From assembly GCF_900142915.1 (NCBI RefSeq), contig NZ_FRCM01000011.1, positions 62,001 through 126,000 on the forward strand: DNA of 64,000 nucleotides. The letters run 5' to 3'. How positions within the stretch are numbered: position 1 is the first letter of the stretch; every line of letters starts with the position of its first letter. The translations under genes were made by a program, and so were the position numbers. Below, piece after piece: positions 15,171 to 22,635 of the stretch. Source of the DNA: Mucilaginibacter sp. OK098 (lineage in GTDB: Bacteria > Bacteroidota > Bacteroidia > Sphingobacteriales > Sphingobacteriaceae). The notes below the pieces were generated by a model that was not told the DNA's origin, made no database searches, and was given only the letters and a program-made list of their open reading frames with translations.

Positions 15171-15746
15171 ATGAAAATAGGCTTGCTATTCGGTTCATTT
15201 AATCCTGTACATGTTGGTCACCTTATAATCGCTAATTACATGGCGAATTATACTGTACTCGATAAAGTTTGGCTGGTGGTATCGCCCCAAAATCCTTTAA
15301 AAAAATACGGCGACCTGATCAATACTTACGATCGCCTGGAGATGTGCAAGCTGGCTACTGATAACTCAAAGAATATCCAGGTTAGCGATGTGGAGTTGAA
15401 GTTGCCGCAGCCATCATACACTATTGATACACTTGTTCATTTAAAGGAAAAATACCCGCAGCACGAATTTGCATTGATAATGGGATCTGATAACCTTGTA
15501 TCTTTACCCAAATGGAAAAACTATAAGCTGATATTGCGCGATTACCAGATCTATGTTTATCCCCGCCCCGGCTATGAAAATAGCGATCTGGCAGCCCATC
15601 CGTCTGTAACCATTACTATGACCCCGTTGATGGAACTATCCGCAACATTTATCCGGCAGTCGCTCAAAGAAAAAAAGAATGTGCAGTACTTTGTGCCCGA
15701 TGTTGTATTAGATTTTATTGAAAGCAAGAATCTTTATGGGAAGTAG
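15171..15746 (+). CDS. nadD: Nicotinate-nucleotide adenylyltransferase
   Basis: 191 residues. The nucleotidyltransferase signature GSFNPVHVGHL is at residues 8-18, with the second motif SATFIRQSLKE near residue 160. It converts nicotinate mononucleotide and ATP to deamido-NAD in the cytoplasm. It follows gmk by 61 bases and probably shares the yicC-gmk-nadD transcript, which ends at the perfect hairpin 18 bases after its stop. Confidence 0.95.
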   Translation: MKIGLLFGSFNPVHVGHLIIANYMANYTVLDKVWLVVSPQNPLKKYGDLINTYDRLEMCKLATDNSKNIQVSDVELKLPQPSYTIDTLVHLKEKYPQHEFALIMGSDNLVSLPKWKNYKLILRDYQIYVYPRPGYENSDLAAHPSVTITMTPLMELSATFIRQSLKEKKNVQYFVPDVVLDFIESKNLYGK

Positions 15747-15763
15747 ATTATTACAAATAGTAA

Positions 15764-15796
15764 AGACTTACGAAGTTTTTAAAACTTCGTAAGTCT
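15764..15796. terminator. Perfect 16-bp palindrome after nadD
   Basis: AGACTTACGAAGTTTT and its exact reverse complement are separated by one base (T at 15780). It could be a terminator of the yicC-gmk-nadD transcript, but it lacks a trailing T-run; it may instead be a REP-like intergenic repeat. Confidence 0.6.
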
Positions 15797-15887
15797 GAAA
15801 TACACGTTTTCATTGCGGGATCTCTTGAAATTAAATTACAGGCACTATTAACTTAATCTACCTAATCCAACTCAATTAACAAATAAC

Positions 15888-15895
15888 TAAATTTG
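15888..15895 (+). promoter_or_regulatory. -7 promoter element of miaE, implying a leaderless mRNA
   Basis: TAAATTTG is an exact TAnnTTTG match ending 5 bases before the GTG start at 15901. The expected transcription start falls on or next to that GTG. Confidence 0.55.
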
Positions 15896-15900
15896 CTCCC

Positions 15901-16500
15901 GTGAGCGAAAAAACCATACTTAAGCTGCAATTACCTACTGATCCCCTTTGGGTAAAAAATGTTGTTGAAAGCAATATCGAAGAGCTTTTAACCGACCATG
16001 CCTTTTGCGAGCAGAAGGCCGCCAGTAATGCCATCACGCTTATTGTCCAAAACCCCAACCTTTCAGACCTGGTGCAGGAAATGACCATGCTGGTGCAGGA
16101 AGAAATGGATCATTTTAAACGGGTACATGATATTATATTGGAACGCGGCTTTGTTTTAGGCCGGGAGCGGAAGGATAATTATGTAAATGAGTTGCGCAAG
16201 TTCATTATTATAGGCGGTGGTCGTGTAGTACAGCTGGTAGACCGTCTGCTTTTCTCAGCCATGATAGAGGCCCGCAGCTGCGAGCGGTTTAAGGTGCTGT
16301 CTGAAAATATAAATGATGAACGGTTGTCCGCATTTTATCATGAGCTGATGATCAGCGAAGCTACCCATTACGCCATGTTCATCCGCTTGGCCCGTAAATA
16401 TGCAGGCGATATTGATGTTGAAAAACGCTGGACCGAGTTTTTAGCCTACGAAGCCAAAGTAGTGAAAAACTACGGCAAGGCAGAGACTATACACGGGTAG
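15901..16500 (+). CDS. miaE: tRNA-(ms2io6A)-hydroxylase
   Basis: 199 residues from a GTG. It is a ferritin-like four-helix bundle with two metal-binding ExxH motifs (QEEMDHFKRVH near residue 63-73 and SEATHYAMF near residue 157-165) plus Glu residues in CEQKAAS and ARSCERF. MiaE hydroxylates the isopentenyl side chain of 2-methylthio-N6-isopentenyl-adenosine at tRNA position 37, using a di-iron centre and O2, so it implies an oxygen-using cell. It is monocistronic. Directly after the stop come copies of the ATGTGCGG word also seen behind five other genes here. Confidence 0.93.
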   Translation: MSEKTILKLQLPTDPLWVKNVVESNIEELLTDHAFCEQKAASNAITLIVQNPNLSDLVQEMTMLVQEEMDHFKRVHDIILERGFVLGRERKDNYVNELRKFIIIGGGRVVQLVDRLLFSAMIEARSCERFKVLSENINDERLSAFYHELMISEATHYAMFIRLARKYAGDIDVEKRWTEFLAYEAKVVKNYGKAETIHG

Positions 16501-16502
16501 TT

Positions 16503-16540
16503 GATGTGCGGATTTCTGATGTGCGGATGTGCAGATGGGG
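16503..16540 (+). repeat. ATGTGCGG word repeat directly after miaE
   Basis: Three near-copies of ATGTGCGG/ATGTGCAG, in coding orientation, begin 3 bases after the miaE stop. No complementary right arm is found here. The same word abuts the stop codons of trpC, tatC, accB and both fabH genes. Confidence 0.85.
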
Positions 16541-16619
16541 AATCAGTAATGGTTTAAAGGTTAAAGAAACCCTCCTTATGTATACTGATAAATCAGGAGG
16601 ACGATTTTTCCTGTTTCAT

Positions 16620-16639
16620 CCCAGGGAAATCGCTTTTAG
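16620..16639 (+). repeat. 20-bp dispersed repeat, copy 1
   Basis: CCCAGGGAAATCGCTTTTAG is repeated exactly at 39666-39685, in another gene-free spacer. Just upstream is a CCTCCT...AGGAGG stem (16571-16600). Confidence 0.8.
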
Positions 16640-16700
16640 ATGATAGATGTTGAATAATCATAGAATTTTAAATCTTTCTGCAGTGTAATTGCCTTTATAA

Positions 16701-17051
16701 CGATGGGTTTTAAACTACGAGTATTCGAAAGATTGGTTGTCTCTTACAGTAAGAGCCCTCGGCTCGATACATTTTGTAACAGCGGGTTTCAACCCGTTGA
16801 AAACTAATACCACACTTACGGAGGGCCATCGGCACGATGCATATTGGTCTTAGGAAGTATTTACCATTTTGCATAGATTTATATGTGCCGAACCTATGGT
16901 TCTTTTTTATCTGCTTTTTATAGCCAACGGATTAAAATCCGTTGTTACAATATAGGTCGAGGCTACGCCTCTTGTAATTCTTTTTAGCTTTATAGCAATG
17001 AAAATAGAGAGGTATAAATCTTTTCGAATACTCGTAGTTTCAAACCTATCG
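16701..17051. repeat. 351-bp nested palindromic element
   Basis: Outer arms 16701-16734 and 17017-17051 are reverse complements over about 34 bases with few mismatches (core ACTACGAGTATTCGAAAGAT). Inside are mirrored sub-elements: small hairpins GAGCC-CTC-GGCTC (16753-16765) and CGGGTT-TC-AACCCG (16783-16796) on the left, and CAACGGATT-AA-AATCCGTTG (16925-16944) and GAGGC-TAC-GCCTC (16959-16971) on the right, with a similar ATTTTGTAAC / ATATTGTAAC linker in inverted orientation. A fifth hairpin, GAACC-TAT-GGTTC, lies at 16889-16901. No credible ORF is present. The 665 bases between miaE and the kinase gene hold only this element and the repeats before it. Confidence 0.85.
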
Positions 17052-17165
17052 CTATGGAAAAGCCCCGTTTGTTTTTTAAAAGCGATTCCTCTCATTTCAT
17101 CCACACATACCACCCAATCACCGATACATTTTGTAAATTGTGATTTGTAATGCGTTGCTTTGTAT

Positions 17166-18353
17166 ATGTTGCGGGTTAAAACCTATTTAATAGTTGTACA
17201 TATTGCCGGCTGGCTGTTGTTTATGGCTTTCCCTCTGTTGTTTTTAAACGGAGGGCAACAAGGCGGCAATGTATTTAAGCTGCTGCAATCTCCCTATTAC
17301 TGGTTATTTTGCTTTACCTATATTTTCCTGTTTTATATTAACGGCTACTTTTTTATTCCAAAGCTGTTTTTAAAAAAGGGGTACCTTAAATATGCCCTGG
17401 TTACCATTATACTTTATACCGGGGTGTACTTTTTGCAGCCCTATGATAAGCTATTGAGGCATAATGAGCGGCGTGGCAATATCTACACACGCCAGCAGGG
17501 GCCATCGCCAATGCAAACGGACAATCCCGGCGAACATATGCCACCACCGCCTTATGACAGGATGTATGGCGAAGACCCGGGCCACAGGCCACCATTCGGT
17601 CATGGCGAAAAACCACCGCAATTTGGGCCTGGCCCTGGGAACGAACAATTTGCAAGGCATATGCCTTTTGATACCATTAGCCTGTTTATTTTTATTATGA
17701 TAATGGCATTAAGCACCGCTATTAAAACCATACAGCAATGGCAGCTTACCGAGCAGCGTGCAACGCAGGCCGAGGCGGATAAGGCCAGCGCGGAACTCTC
17801 CTTTTTAAAAGCACAGATCAACCCGCACTTTTTGTTCAATACACTCAATAATATTTACACGCTGGCTGTAATAAAGGATGATAATGCGCCGGATAGCATC
17901 ATGAAGCTATCAAACATTATGCGATATGTTACCGATGATGCCAACGAGGATTTTGTATCGTTACAAAGCGAAGTGGATTGTATTAATGACTATATTGAAC
18001 TACAGCGTTTACGCGTGGGTGAAAAAACGGCCATAGATATTACCATATCAGGTAACATCGACCCTAAAAGAATTGCCCCGCTTATATTGATGACCTTTGT
18101 TGAAAACGTTTTTAAATACGGTGTTAGCAAGCACGAAACATCGGCCATCATAATAAGGGTATCGGCAACGGAAAAGGAGATAGCGTTTTTTTGTGAGAAC
18201 AGGATCTTCCATGATGCGAATATGAACAACCGGACAGGCATCGGCCTGAAAAATACCCGTAAAAGGCTTGAACATTTATACGCGGGCAAGCACTTATTAG
18301 CTATAACCAACCAGGATAATTTATACACCGTTAACCTTACCCTGCAAACCTGA
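17166..18353 (+). CDS. LytS/YehU-type sensor histidine kinase with Pro/His/Met-rich loop
   Basis: 395 residues from the ATG at 17166 (an in-frame TTG two codons earlier is less likely). Four membrane helices are visible at about 6-27, 46-66, 76-92 and 168-187. Between the third and fourth, residues 93-167 form a Pro-rich loop with five His and several Met (EHMPPPPYDRM, GHRPPFGHGEK, ARHMPF), predicted periplasmic if the N-terminus is inside. Then comes the His_kinase domain with the phosphoacceptor KAQINPHFLFNTLNNIY and an ATPase part with PLILMTFVENVFKYG and GIGLKNTRKRLEHLY. It should phosphorylate the LytTR regulator whose start overlaps its stop (TGATG). Confidence 0.92.
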   Translation: MLRVKTYLIVVHIAGWLLFMAFPLLFLNGGQQGGNVFKLLQSPYYWLFCFTYIFLFYINGYFFIPKLFLKKGYLKYALVTIILYTGVYFLQPYDKLLRHNERRGNIYTRQQGPSPMQTDNPGEHMPPPPYDRMYGEDPGHRPPFGHGEKPPQFGPGPGNEQFARHMPFDTISLFIFIMIMALSTAIKTIQQWQLTEQRATQAEADKASAELSFLKAQINPHFLFNTLNNIYTLAVIKDDNAPDSIMKLSNIMRYVTDDANEDFVSLQSEVDCINDYIELQRLRVGEKTAIDITISGNIDPKRIAPLILMTFVENVFKYGVSKHETSAIIIRVSATEKEIAFFCENRIFHDANMNNRTGIGLKNTRKRLEHLYAGKHLLAITNQDNLYTVNLTLQT

Positions 18354-19057
18354 TGAAAAGGCTAAGATGTATTGCCATTGATGACGAGCCGCTTGCATTG
18401 CGGCTGATAGCAAAGTATGTGCTGGAGTTCCCGGGGCTGCAAATGGTGCAAACCTTTGAGGACGCCATATCGGGTGCGGAATATCTTAAGCAAGGTACAA
18501 CCGACCTGCTTTTTATCGACATCAACATGCCTGATATTACCGGGATTGATTTGGTTAGGGCGTTAGAAAAAAAGCCCATTTTAATATTCACCACCGCGTA
18601 TAAAAACTTTGCTTTTGAAGGTTTTGAGCTGGAGGCTATAGATTATTTATTAAAGCCGATAGACATTAAACGCTTTGCCAAAGCTGTTGAAAAAGCCATT
18701 GATTATTATAAATATAAGAACAGTGCCATTGAGGAAAAACAGGATGAAAGCCTGTATGTATACTCGGAATACCGGATGGTAAAGATTGATCTTGCCGATA
18801 TTGAATATATTGAAAGCATGGAGGATTATATCAAGATCCACATTAATAATGCTAAAACGGTGCTTACGCTGATGCCTTTAAAAAAAATGCTCGAAAAGCT
18901 GCCGGCCGGTAAATTTCAGCGTATTCATCGCAGCTATATTGTGCCGGTCGGCAAAATCAAGTCGATCCATAACCGCAAGGTACAGCTTACAGATGCCGAG
19001 CTGCCCATCAGCGACAGTTATATAGATTTTGCACGAAACTGGATGAAATTCAGATGA
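18353..19057 (+). CDS. LytTR-family response regulator
   Basis: 234 residues. The receiver domain (1-120) has the acidic pair IDDEP, the phospho-Asp in FIDINMPDITG, the Thr in IFTTAYK and Lys in LLKPID. A LytTR DNA-binding domain follows from about residue 135 (YRMVKIDLADIEYIESMEDY ... FQRIHRSYIVPVGKI). It is translationally coupled to the kinase gene by a one-base overlap. Target genes are not evident; LytTR regulators usually bind paired direct repeats upstream of transport or surface genes. Confidence 0.93.
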   Translation: MKRLRCIAIDDEPLALRLIAKYVLEFPGLQMVQTFEDAISGAEYLKQGTTDLLFIDINMPDITGIDLVRALEKKPILIFTTAYKNFAFEGFELEAIDYLLKPIDIKRFAKAVEKAIDYYKYKNSAIEEKQDESLYVYSEYRMVKIDLADIEYIESMEDYIKIHINNAKTVLTLMPLKKMLEKLPAGKFQRIHRSYIVPVGKIKSIHNRKVQLTDAELPISDSYIDFARNWMKFR

Positions 19058-19175
19058 AAAAGACTGGTTTATCGGCACAAAAACACCATTCACCGACACC
19101 CGTTCGGCCTTCCTGCTGATCCGCGATAGTTTTACATCAGTTAATTGATTTATTGATCACCTTAATTTTTGTAAA

Positions 19176-19925
19176 ATGGAGCGGAAAAACTTTTTAAGAA
19201 CATTTGCATTGGTGGCAGCCACCGGGCCTATGATAATTGATGGCTGTAAAAAAGATTCTGCTACCAAAAGCACAACATCCACCACCGGGACAACCACGTC
19301 AACCACTACCTCAGCCAGTAGTGGTTGTGTAGTAACACCAACAGAAACAGAAGGCCCATACCCTTATGTTGGCGGGGAAGCAACAAACCCGCTTAACCGG
19401 GTTGATGTTACCGACGGCCAGACGGGGGTGCCACTTTCTATAACCTTTTTAGTAGTTAACACTAACGATAACTGCAACGTAGTTAGCGATGCAAGGGTTG
19501 ACATATGGCACTGCAATAAGGATGGCTATTATTCCGGTTATGCTAACCAGCCTGGTTTATTGGGGAGTAAAAGCTATGTTGGGGAAACCTGGCTTCGCGG
19601 TTATGAGCTTAGCGACAGTAATGGTGCAGCCAAGTTTACCACAATTTATCCCGGATGGTACGGCGGCAGGGCTACACATATTCATATAGAAGTATATGTT
19701 AACAGCGTAATGAAGAAAACCAGCCAGGTAACCTTTTTAGAAACAATATCTGATGTTGTACATGTTTCAACACTATACGCTGCCCATGGTGTAAACCCTG
19801 TGCGCAATGCAAGCGATAGTGTTTTCGGCGATTCAGCAACTGACCTTGCTAATGAAATAATGACTTTAGTGGGCAGTGTTTCAGCCGGGTATGCAGGCAC
19901 TTACACAATAGGGCTGGCATTATAA
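19176..19925 (+). CDS. Intradiol ring-cleavage dioxygenase-like exported lipoprotein
   Basis: 249 residues. The N-terminus MERKNFLRTFALVAATGP resembles a twin-arginine motif with one Lys, and a Cys at residue 25 (IIDGCKKD) may be a lipidation site. A Ser/Thr-rich linker (residues 30-48) follows. The body is the intradiol dioxygenase beta-sandwich: EGPYPYVG, DARVDIWHCNKDGYYSGY, TIYPGWYGGRATHIHIEVY. Tyr and His residues in the last two blocks fit the Fe(III) ligands. Family members cleave catechols between the hydroxyls, but exported versions in Bacteroidota are uncharacterised and no other aromatic-degradation gene is near. It follows the two-component genes by 118 bases. Confidence 0.85.
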   Translation: MERKNFLRTFALVAATGPMIIDGCKKDSATKSTTSTTGTTTSTTTSASSGCVVTPTETEGPYPYVGGEATNPLNRVDVTDGQTGVPLSITFLVVNTNDNCNVVSDARVDIWHCNKDGYYSGYANQPGLLGSKSYVGETWLRGYELSDSNGAAKFTTIYPGWYGGRATHIHIEVYVNSVMKKTSQVTFLETISDVVHVSTLYAAHGVNPVRNASDSVFGDSATDLANEIMTLVGSVSAGYAGTYTIGLAL

Positions 19926-20004
19926 GGCTGCGATTGCAAATGTAGTAAGGCACATGCGTAAGGGCGTATTGCATACACCCCAATAACACGATAAATTTTA
20001 AATC

Positions 20005-20544
20005 ATGTACAAGGCAAAAATAAAATTGGTTTACAAACAGGTAATTGATGCATCATCAGAAACCAGCTTTGAAAAGGCCATTATCCACGCATCTTACCAG
20101 GAGTTTCTGCTGAAATCGCAGGCTTACAACGCCGAAGGAAAGTTTAAAACCTTCAGCCGGATGAAGGCTAACGACGGCCGGGCAAATTCGCTGCATTATA
20201 AATTAAGCTTTTCGGTGCTGCATTTTATTGAGCAGCTTGACAATAAGATACCTGTTATAAAAGATAACCTTGGCAATAAGCTTTCGTTTGATACGGCCGC
20301 ATTTGAACTGATAGAATCGCATATAGAAGATAGCTCTCTGCATAAAGTAGCCATCAATTACCAAACGGAAACTTTAACGTTGATTGATTTTATGGGCGAT
20401 TACCTGCTGCTAACCTCAGCCGATGCCAAGAGTAATGAACCTTCGGAAACTTTTGTGGTGAAGATGCAACCTGGTCTTTCTATAATGAATTACCAGGAGA
20501 TCAATCAGTTTGCAATAAACAACCTACAGTTGGAAACACCATAA
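20005..20544 (+). CDS. Conserved hypothetical protein, 179 aa
   Basis: No family recognised. It is a soluble protein without signal peptide or membrane helix, alternating beta strands (AKIKLVYKQVID, HKVAINYQTETLTLIDF, DYLLLTSAD) with two amphipathic helices in the first half (SFEKAIIHASYQEFLLKSQAY). The ATG at 20005 is the only good start. It lies 79 bases after the dioxygenase-like gene in the same direction and 92 bases before the T9SS cargo gene. Codon use is like that of its neighbours, so it is probably a real gene. Confidence 0.65.
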   Translation: MYKAKIKLVYKQVIDASSETSFEKAIIHASYQEFLLKSQAYNAEGKFKTFSRMKANDGRANSLHYKLSFSVLHFIEQLDNKIPVIKDNLGNKLSFDTAAFELIESHIEDSSLHKVAINYQTETLTLIDFMGDYLLLTSADAKSNEPSETFVVKMQPGLSIMNYQEINQFAINNLQLETP

Positions 20545-20636
20545 TAAATCTGCTAAATCAAATATATCAGCTAACATCAGTGATTAATAATACCCCTGTT
20601 TTCATAATAGATTGTTGTTTAGGCGTTTGCACAGAA

Positions 20637-22553
20637 ATGTGCAGGCGCTTTTTTTATGTTATTGCTTTAAGTACATTAATTATTACCTGCAGCCCGCAAA
20701 GCGGAAATGCACAAAGCCTTGGCGACCCTGTAGTGCATATTACTTTTGGCGCAGGCACCTCAACACATGCAGGTGCATTACCTGCCGATTCAGGCAGCAC
20801 CAGTTATACCTACACATCGGCTGATTTTCCAGGTGATGGCTCATATACTATTGAAAGTACAACCAATAGCCCCGGTATTTGGTGGACAACCACCGACCAT
20901 ACCGGCAACACCGGTGGTTACATGATGGTGGTAAATGCCAGCGTATCAAAAACAGATTATTTTTACAAGCGCGAGGTTGAAGGCCTTTGTAATGGCACAA
21001 CTTACCAGTTTTCGGCATGGATAGGCAACCTGTTAAAAAGCAGGGATATAAGTCCGCCAAATATTACTTTTTCTATCGAAACTACTGGTGGTACAGTTAT
21101 TCAGAGCTATAATACCGGTGATGTAGCCTTGCAGACCAGCGGTTTCAAATGGGTGCAATACGCTTTTAATTTTACCTTGCCGGCCGGTGTATCAAACGTT
21201 GTTATAAAAATGAGTAACAACAGCAACGGCGGCGCCCCGGCAAACGACCTTGCGCTCGACGATATTACCTTCAGCCCTTATGGCCCATCAATGGTTGCCA
21301 GCTTTAGCTCATCCTCAGCCACAACTTCTGTTACGGAGTGTGCCAGACAAACACAACCATACACATTAACAGCTCTGCCTGCCTCGGGTTATACTAGTCC
21401 GGCATATCAATGGCAAATAAATACCGGCGGGGTTTGGGTTGATATTACAGGCGCTACCACATTATCTTATACGGTTAATCCCACCACGGCGGGCACTTAC
21501 CAATACCGCATAGCAAGCGCTGAAACGGCAAACATTGGTTCTGCAAGCTGCAGAGTGGTTTCTAATTTACTTACGCTGACCGTAAACACAGCAGGTACGG
21601 CTATTGCCGGTGCCAATACGCCTTTATGCAGCGGAAATACCTTAAACTTAACCGCATCAAGTGGAACAAGCTACAGCTGGACAGGCCCAAACGGTTTTAC
21701 CTCAACCTTGCAAAATCCAACCATCCCTAATATTACTACAGCGGCAGCGGGCAACTATGCGGTAACTGTTACAAACGCAAGCTGCCCCGTAACCGCAACA
21801 GTTACCGTAAATGTGTATGCCCAGCCTGTTGCCAAAGCAGGCAATGATGTTAATATTTGCGAGGGAGATAACACCACACTTAACGCCAGTGGCGGTACAA
21901 GCTACAGTTGGTCACCAACAACAGGCCTATCCGATCCTAACATCGCTAACCCTCTGGCAAGCCCAACAGATACTACAGCATACGTTGTAACAGTTAGCAA
22001 CAGCAATGCCTGCACATCAACAGATACGGTAATAGTAAACGTGCTTAAAAAGCCGGTTGCCAATGCCGGCGCTGATAAAGAGATTGCCCAGGGCCAAGGT
22101 GTCACGCTTAATGGTAGCGTAAAAGGCAGCAGCGTAACTTATTACTGGACACCTAACACTTATTTAAATAATAATACCATACTTAATCCGGTTGCCACTC
22201 CACCTGAAGATATAACCTACACCCTGCATGTGATCCCGACACTTGACTGCGGCACGGAGGCTACAGATGACGTTTTTGTACGGGTTTATAAATCAATAAC
22301 CATCCCCAACACTTTTACACCAAATAACGACGGTACAAACGATACCTGGAACATAACGGCGCTTAACAGCTACCCCCAATCATTAACCCAGGTATTTGAC
22401 CGTTACGGCGGCGTTGTATTTAAAAGTATAGGTTATTCTATTCCCTGGGATGGCATGTATAACAATAAGCAAGTACCAACAGGAACATACTATTACCTGA
22501 TAGATTTAAAGAACGGCAAGAAGTTTTCGGGATGGGTATTGGTGGTGAGGTAG
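20637..22553 (+). CDS. T9SS-secreted Ig-like multidomain surface protein
   Basis: About 638 residues if translation starts at the ATG at 20637, which gives a proper signal peptide (CRRFFYVIALSTLIITC...GNAQS); the longer frame from the GTG at 20580 would bury it. An N-terminal beta-sandwich (about 30-240, with ALDDITFSPYG, like carbohydrate-binding/MAM modules) is followed by three or four Ig-like or PKD-like repeats of 80-90 residues with YQWQ, SYSWTGPNG and SYSWSPTTG motifs. It ends in the gliding-motility C-terminal domain (TIPNTFTPNNDGTNDTWNI ... WDGMYNNKQVPTGTYYYLI), the type B sorting signal for type IX secretion, so the product should reach the cell surface or medium. Confidence 0.9.
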   Translation: MCRRFFYVIALSTLIITCSPQSGNAQSLGDPVVHITFGAGTSTHAGALPADSGSTSYTYTSADFPGDGSYTIESTTNSPGIWWTTTDHTGNTGGYMMVVNASVSKTDYFYKREVEGLCNGTTYQFSAWIGNLLKSRDISPPNITFSIETTGGTVIQSYNTGDVALQTSGFKWVQYAFNFTLPAGVSNVVIKMSNNSNGGAPANDLALDDITFSPYGPSMVASFSSSSATTSVTECARQTQPYTLTALPASGYTSPAYQWQINTGGVWVDITGATTLSYTVNPTTAGTYQYRIASAETANIGSASCRVVSNLLTLTVNTAGTAIAGANTPLCSGNTLNLTASSGTSYSWTGPNGFTSTLQNPTIPNITTAAAGNYAVTVTNASCPVTATVTVNVYAQPVAKAGNDVNICEGDNTTLNASGGTSYSWSPTTGLSDPNIANPLASPTDTTAYVVTVSNSNACTSTDTVIVNVLKKPVANAGADKEIAQGQGVTLNGSVKGSSVTYYWTPNTYLNNNTILNPVATPPEDITYTLHVIPTLDCGTEATDDVFVRVYKSITIPNTFTPNNDGTNDTWNITALNSYPQSLTQVFDRYGGVVFKSIGYSIPWDGMYNNKQVPTGTYYYLIDLKNGKKFSGWVLVVR

Positions 22554-22557
22554 AGTT

Positions 22558-22635
22558 GGTTCATAGTTGGTGGTTCATAGTTCATAGCCGCTTCATTAGC
22601 TTCCGGCCATGAACCATGATCTATGAACCATGAAC
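22558..22635. repeat. Inverted repeat between convergent genes (word GGTTCATAG)
   Basis: The left arm, 22558-22587, holds three copies of GGTTCATAG/GTTCATAG after the T9SS gene. The right arm, 22608-22635, is the reverse complement (CATGAACCATGA) and reaches into the last codons of the FAD monooxygenase gene, supplying its TAG stop. It may end transcription from both sides. Confidence 0.82.

Noticed and set aside
16907..17113. 68-codon open frame on the minus strand in the nested palindrome
   Set aside because: It runs across the hairpins of the element, has no promoter or family resemblance, and is better explained by the palindromic structure.
20580..20636. GTG start adding 19 residues to the T9SS cargo protein
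   Set aside because: It would place a polar stretch before the signal peptide; the ATG at 20637 gives a normal signal sequence.
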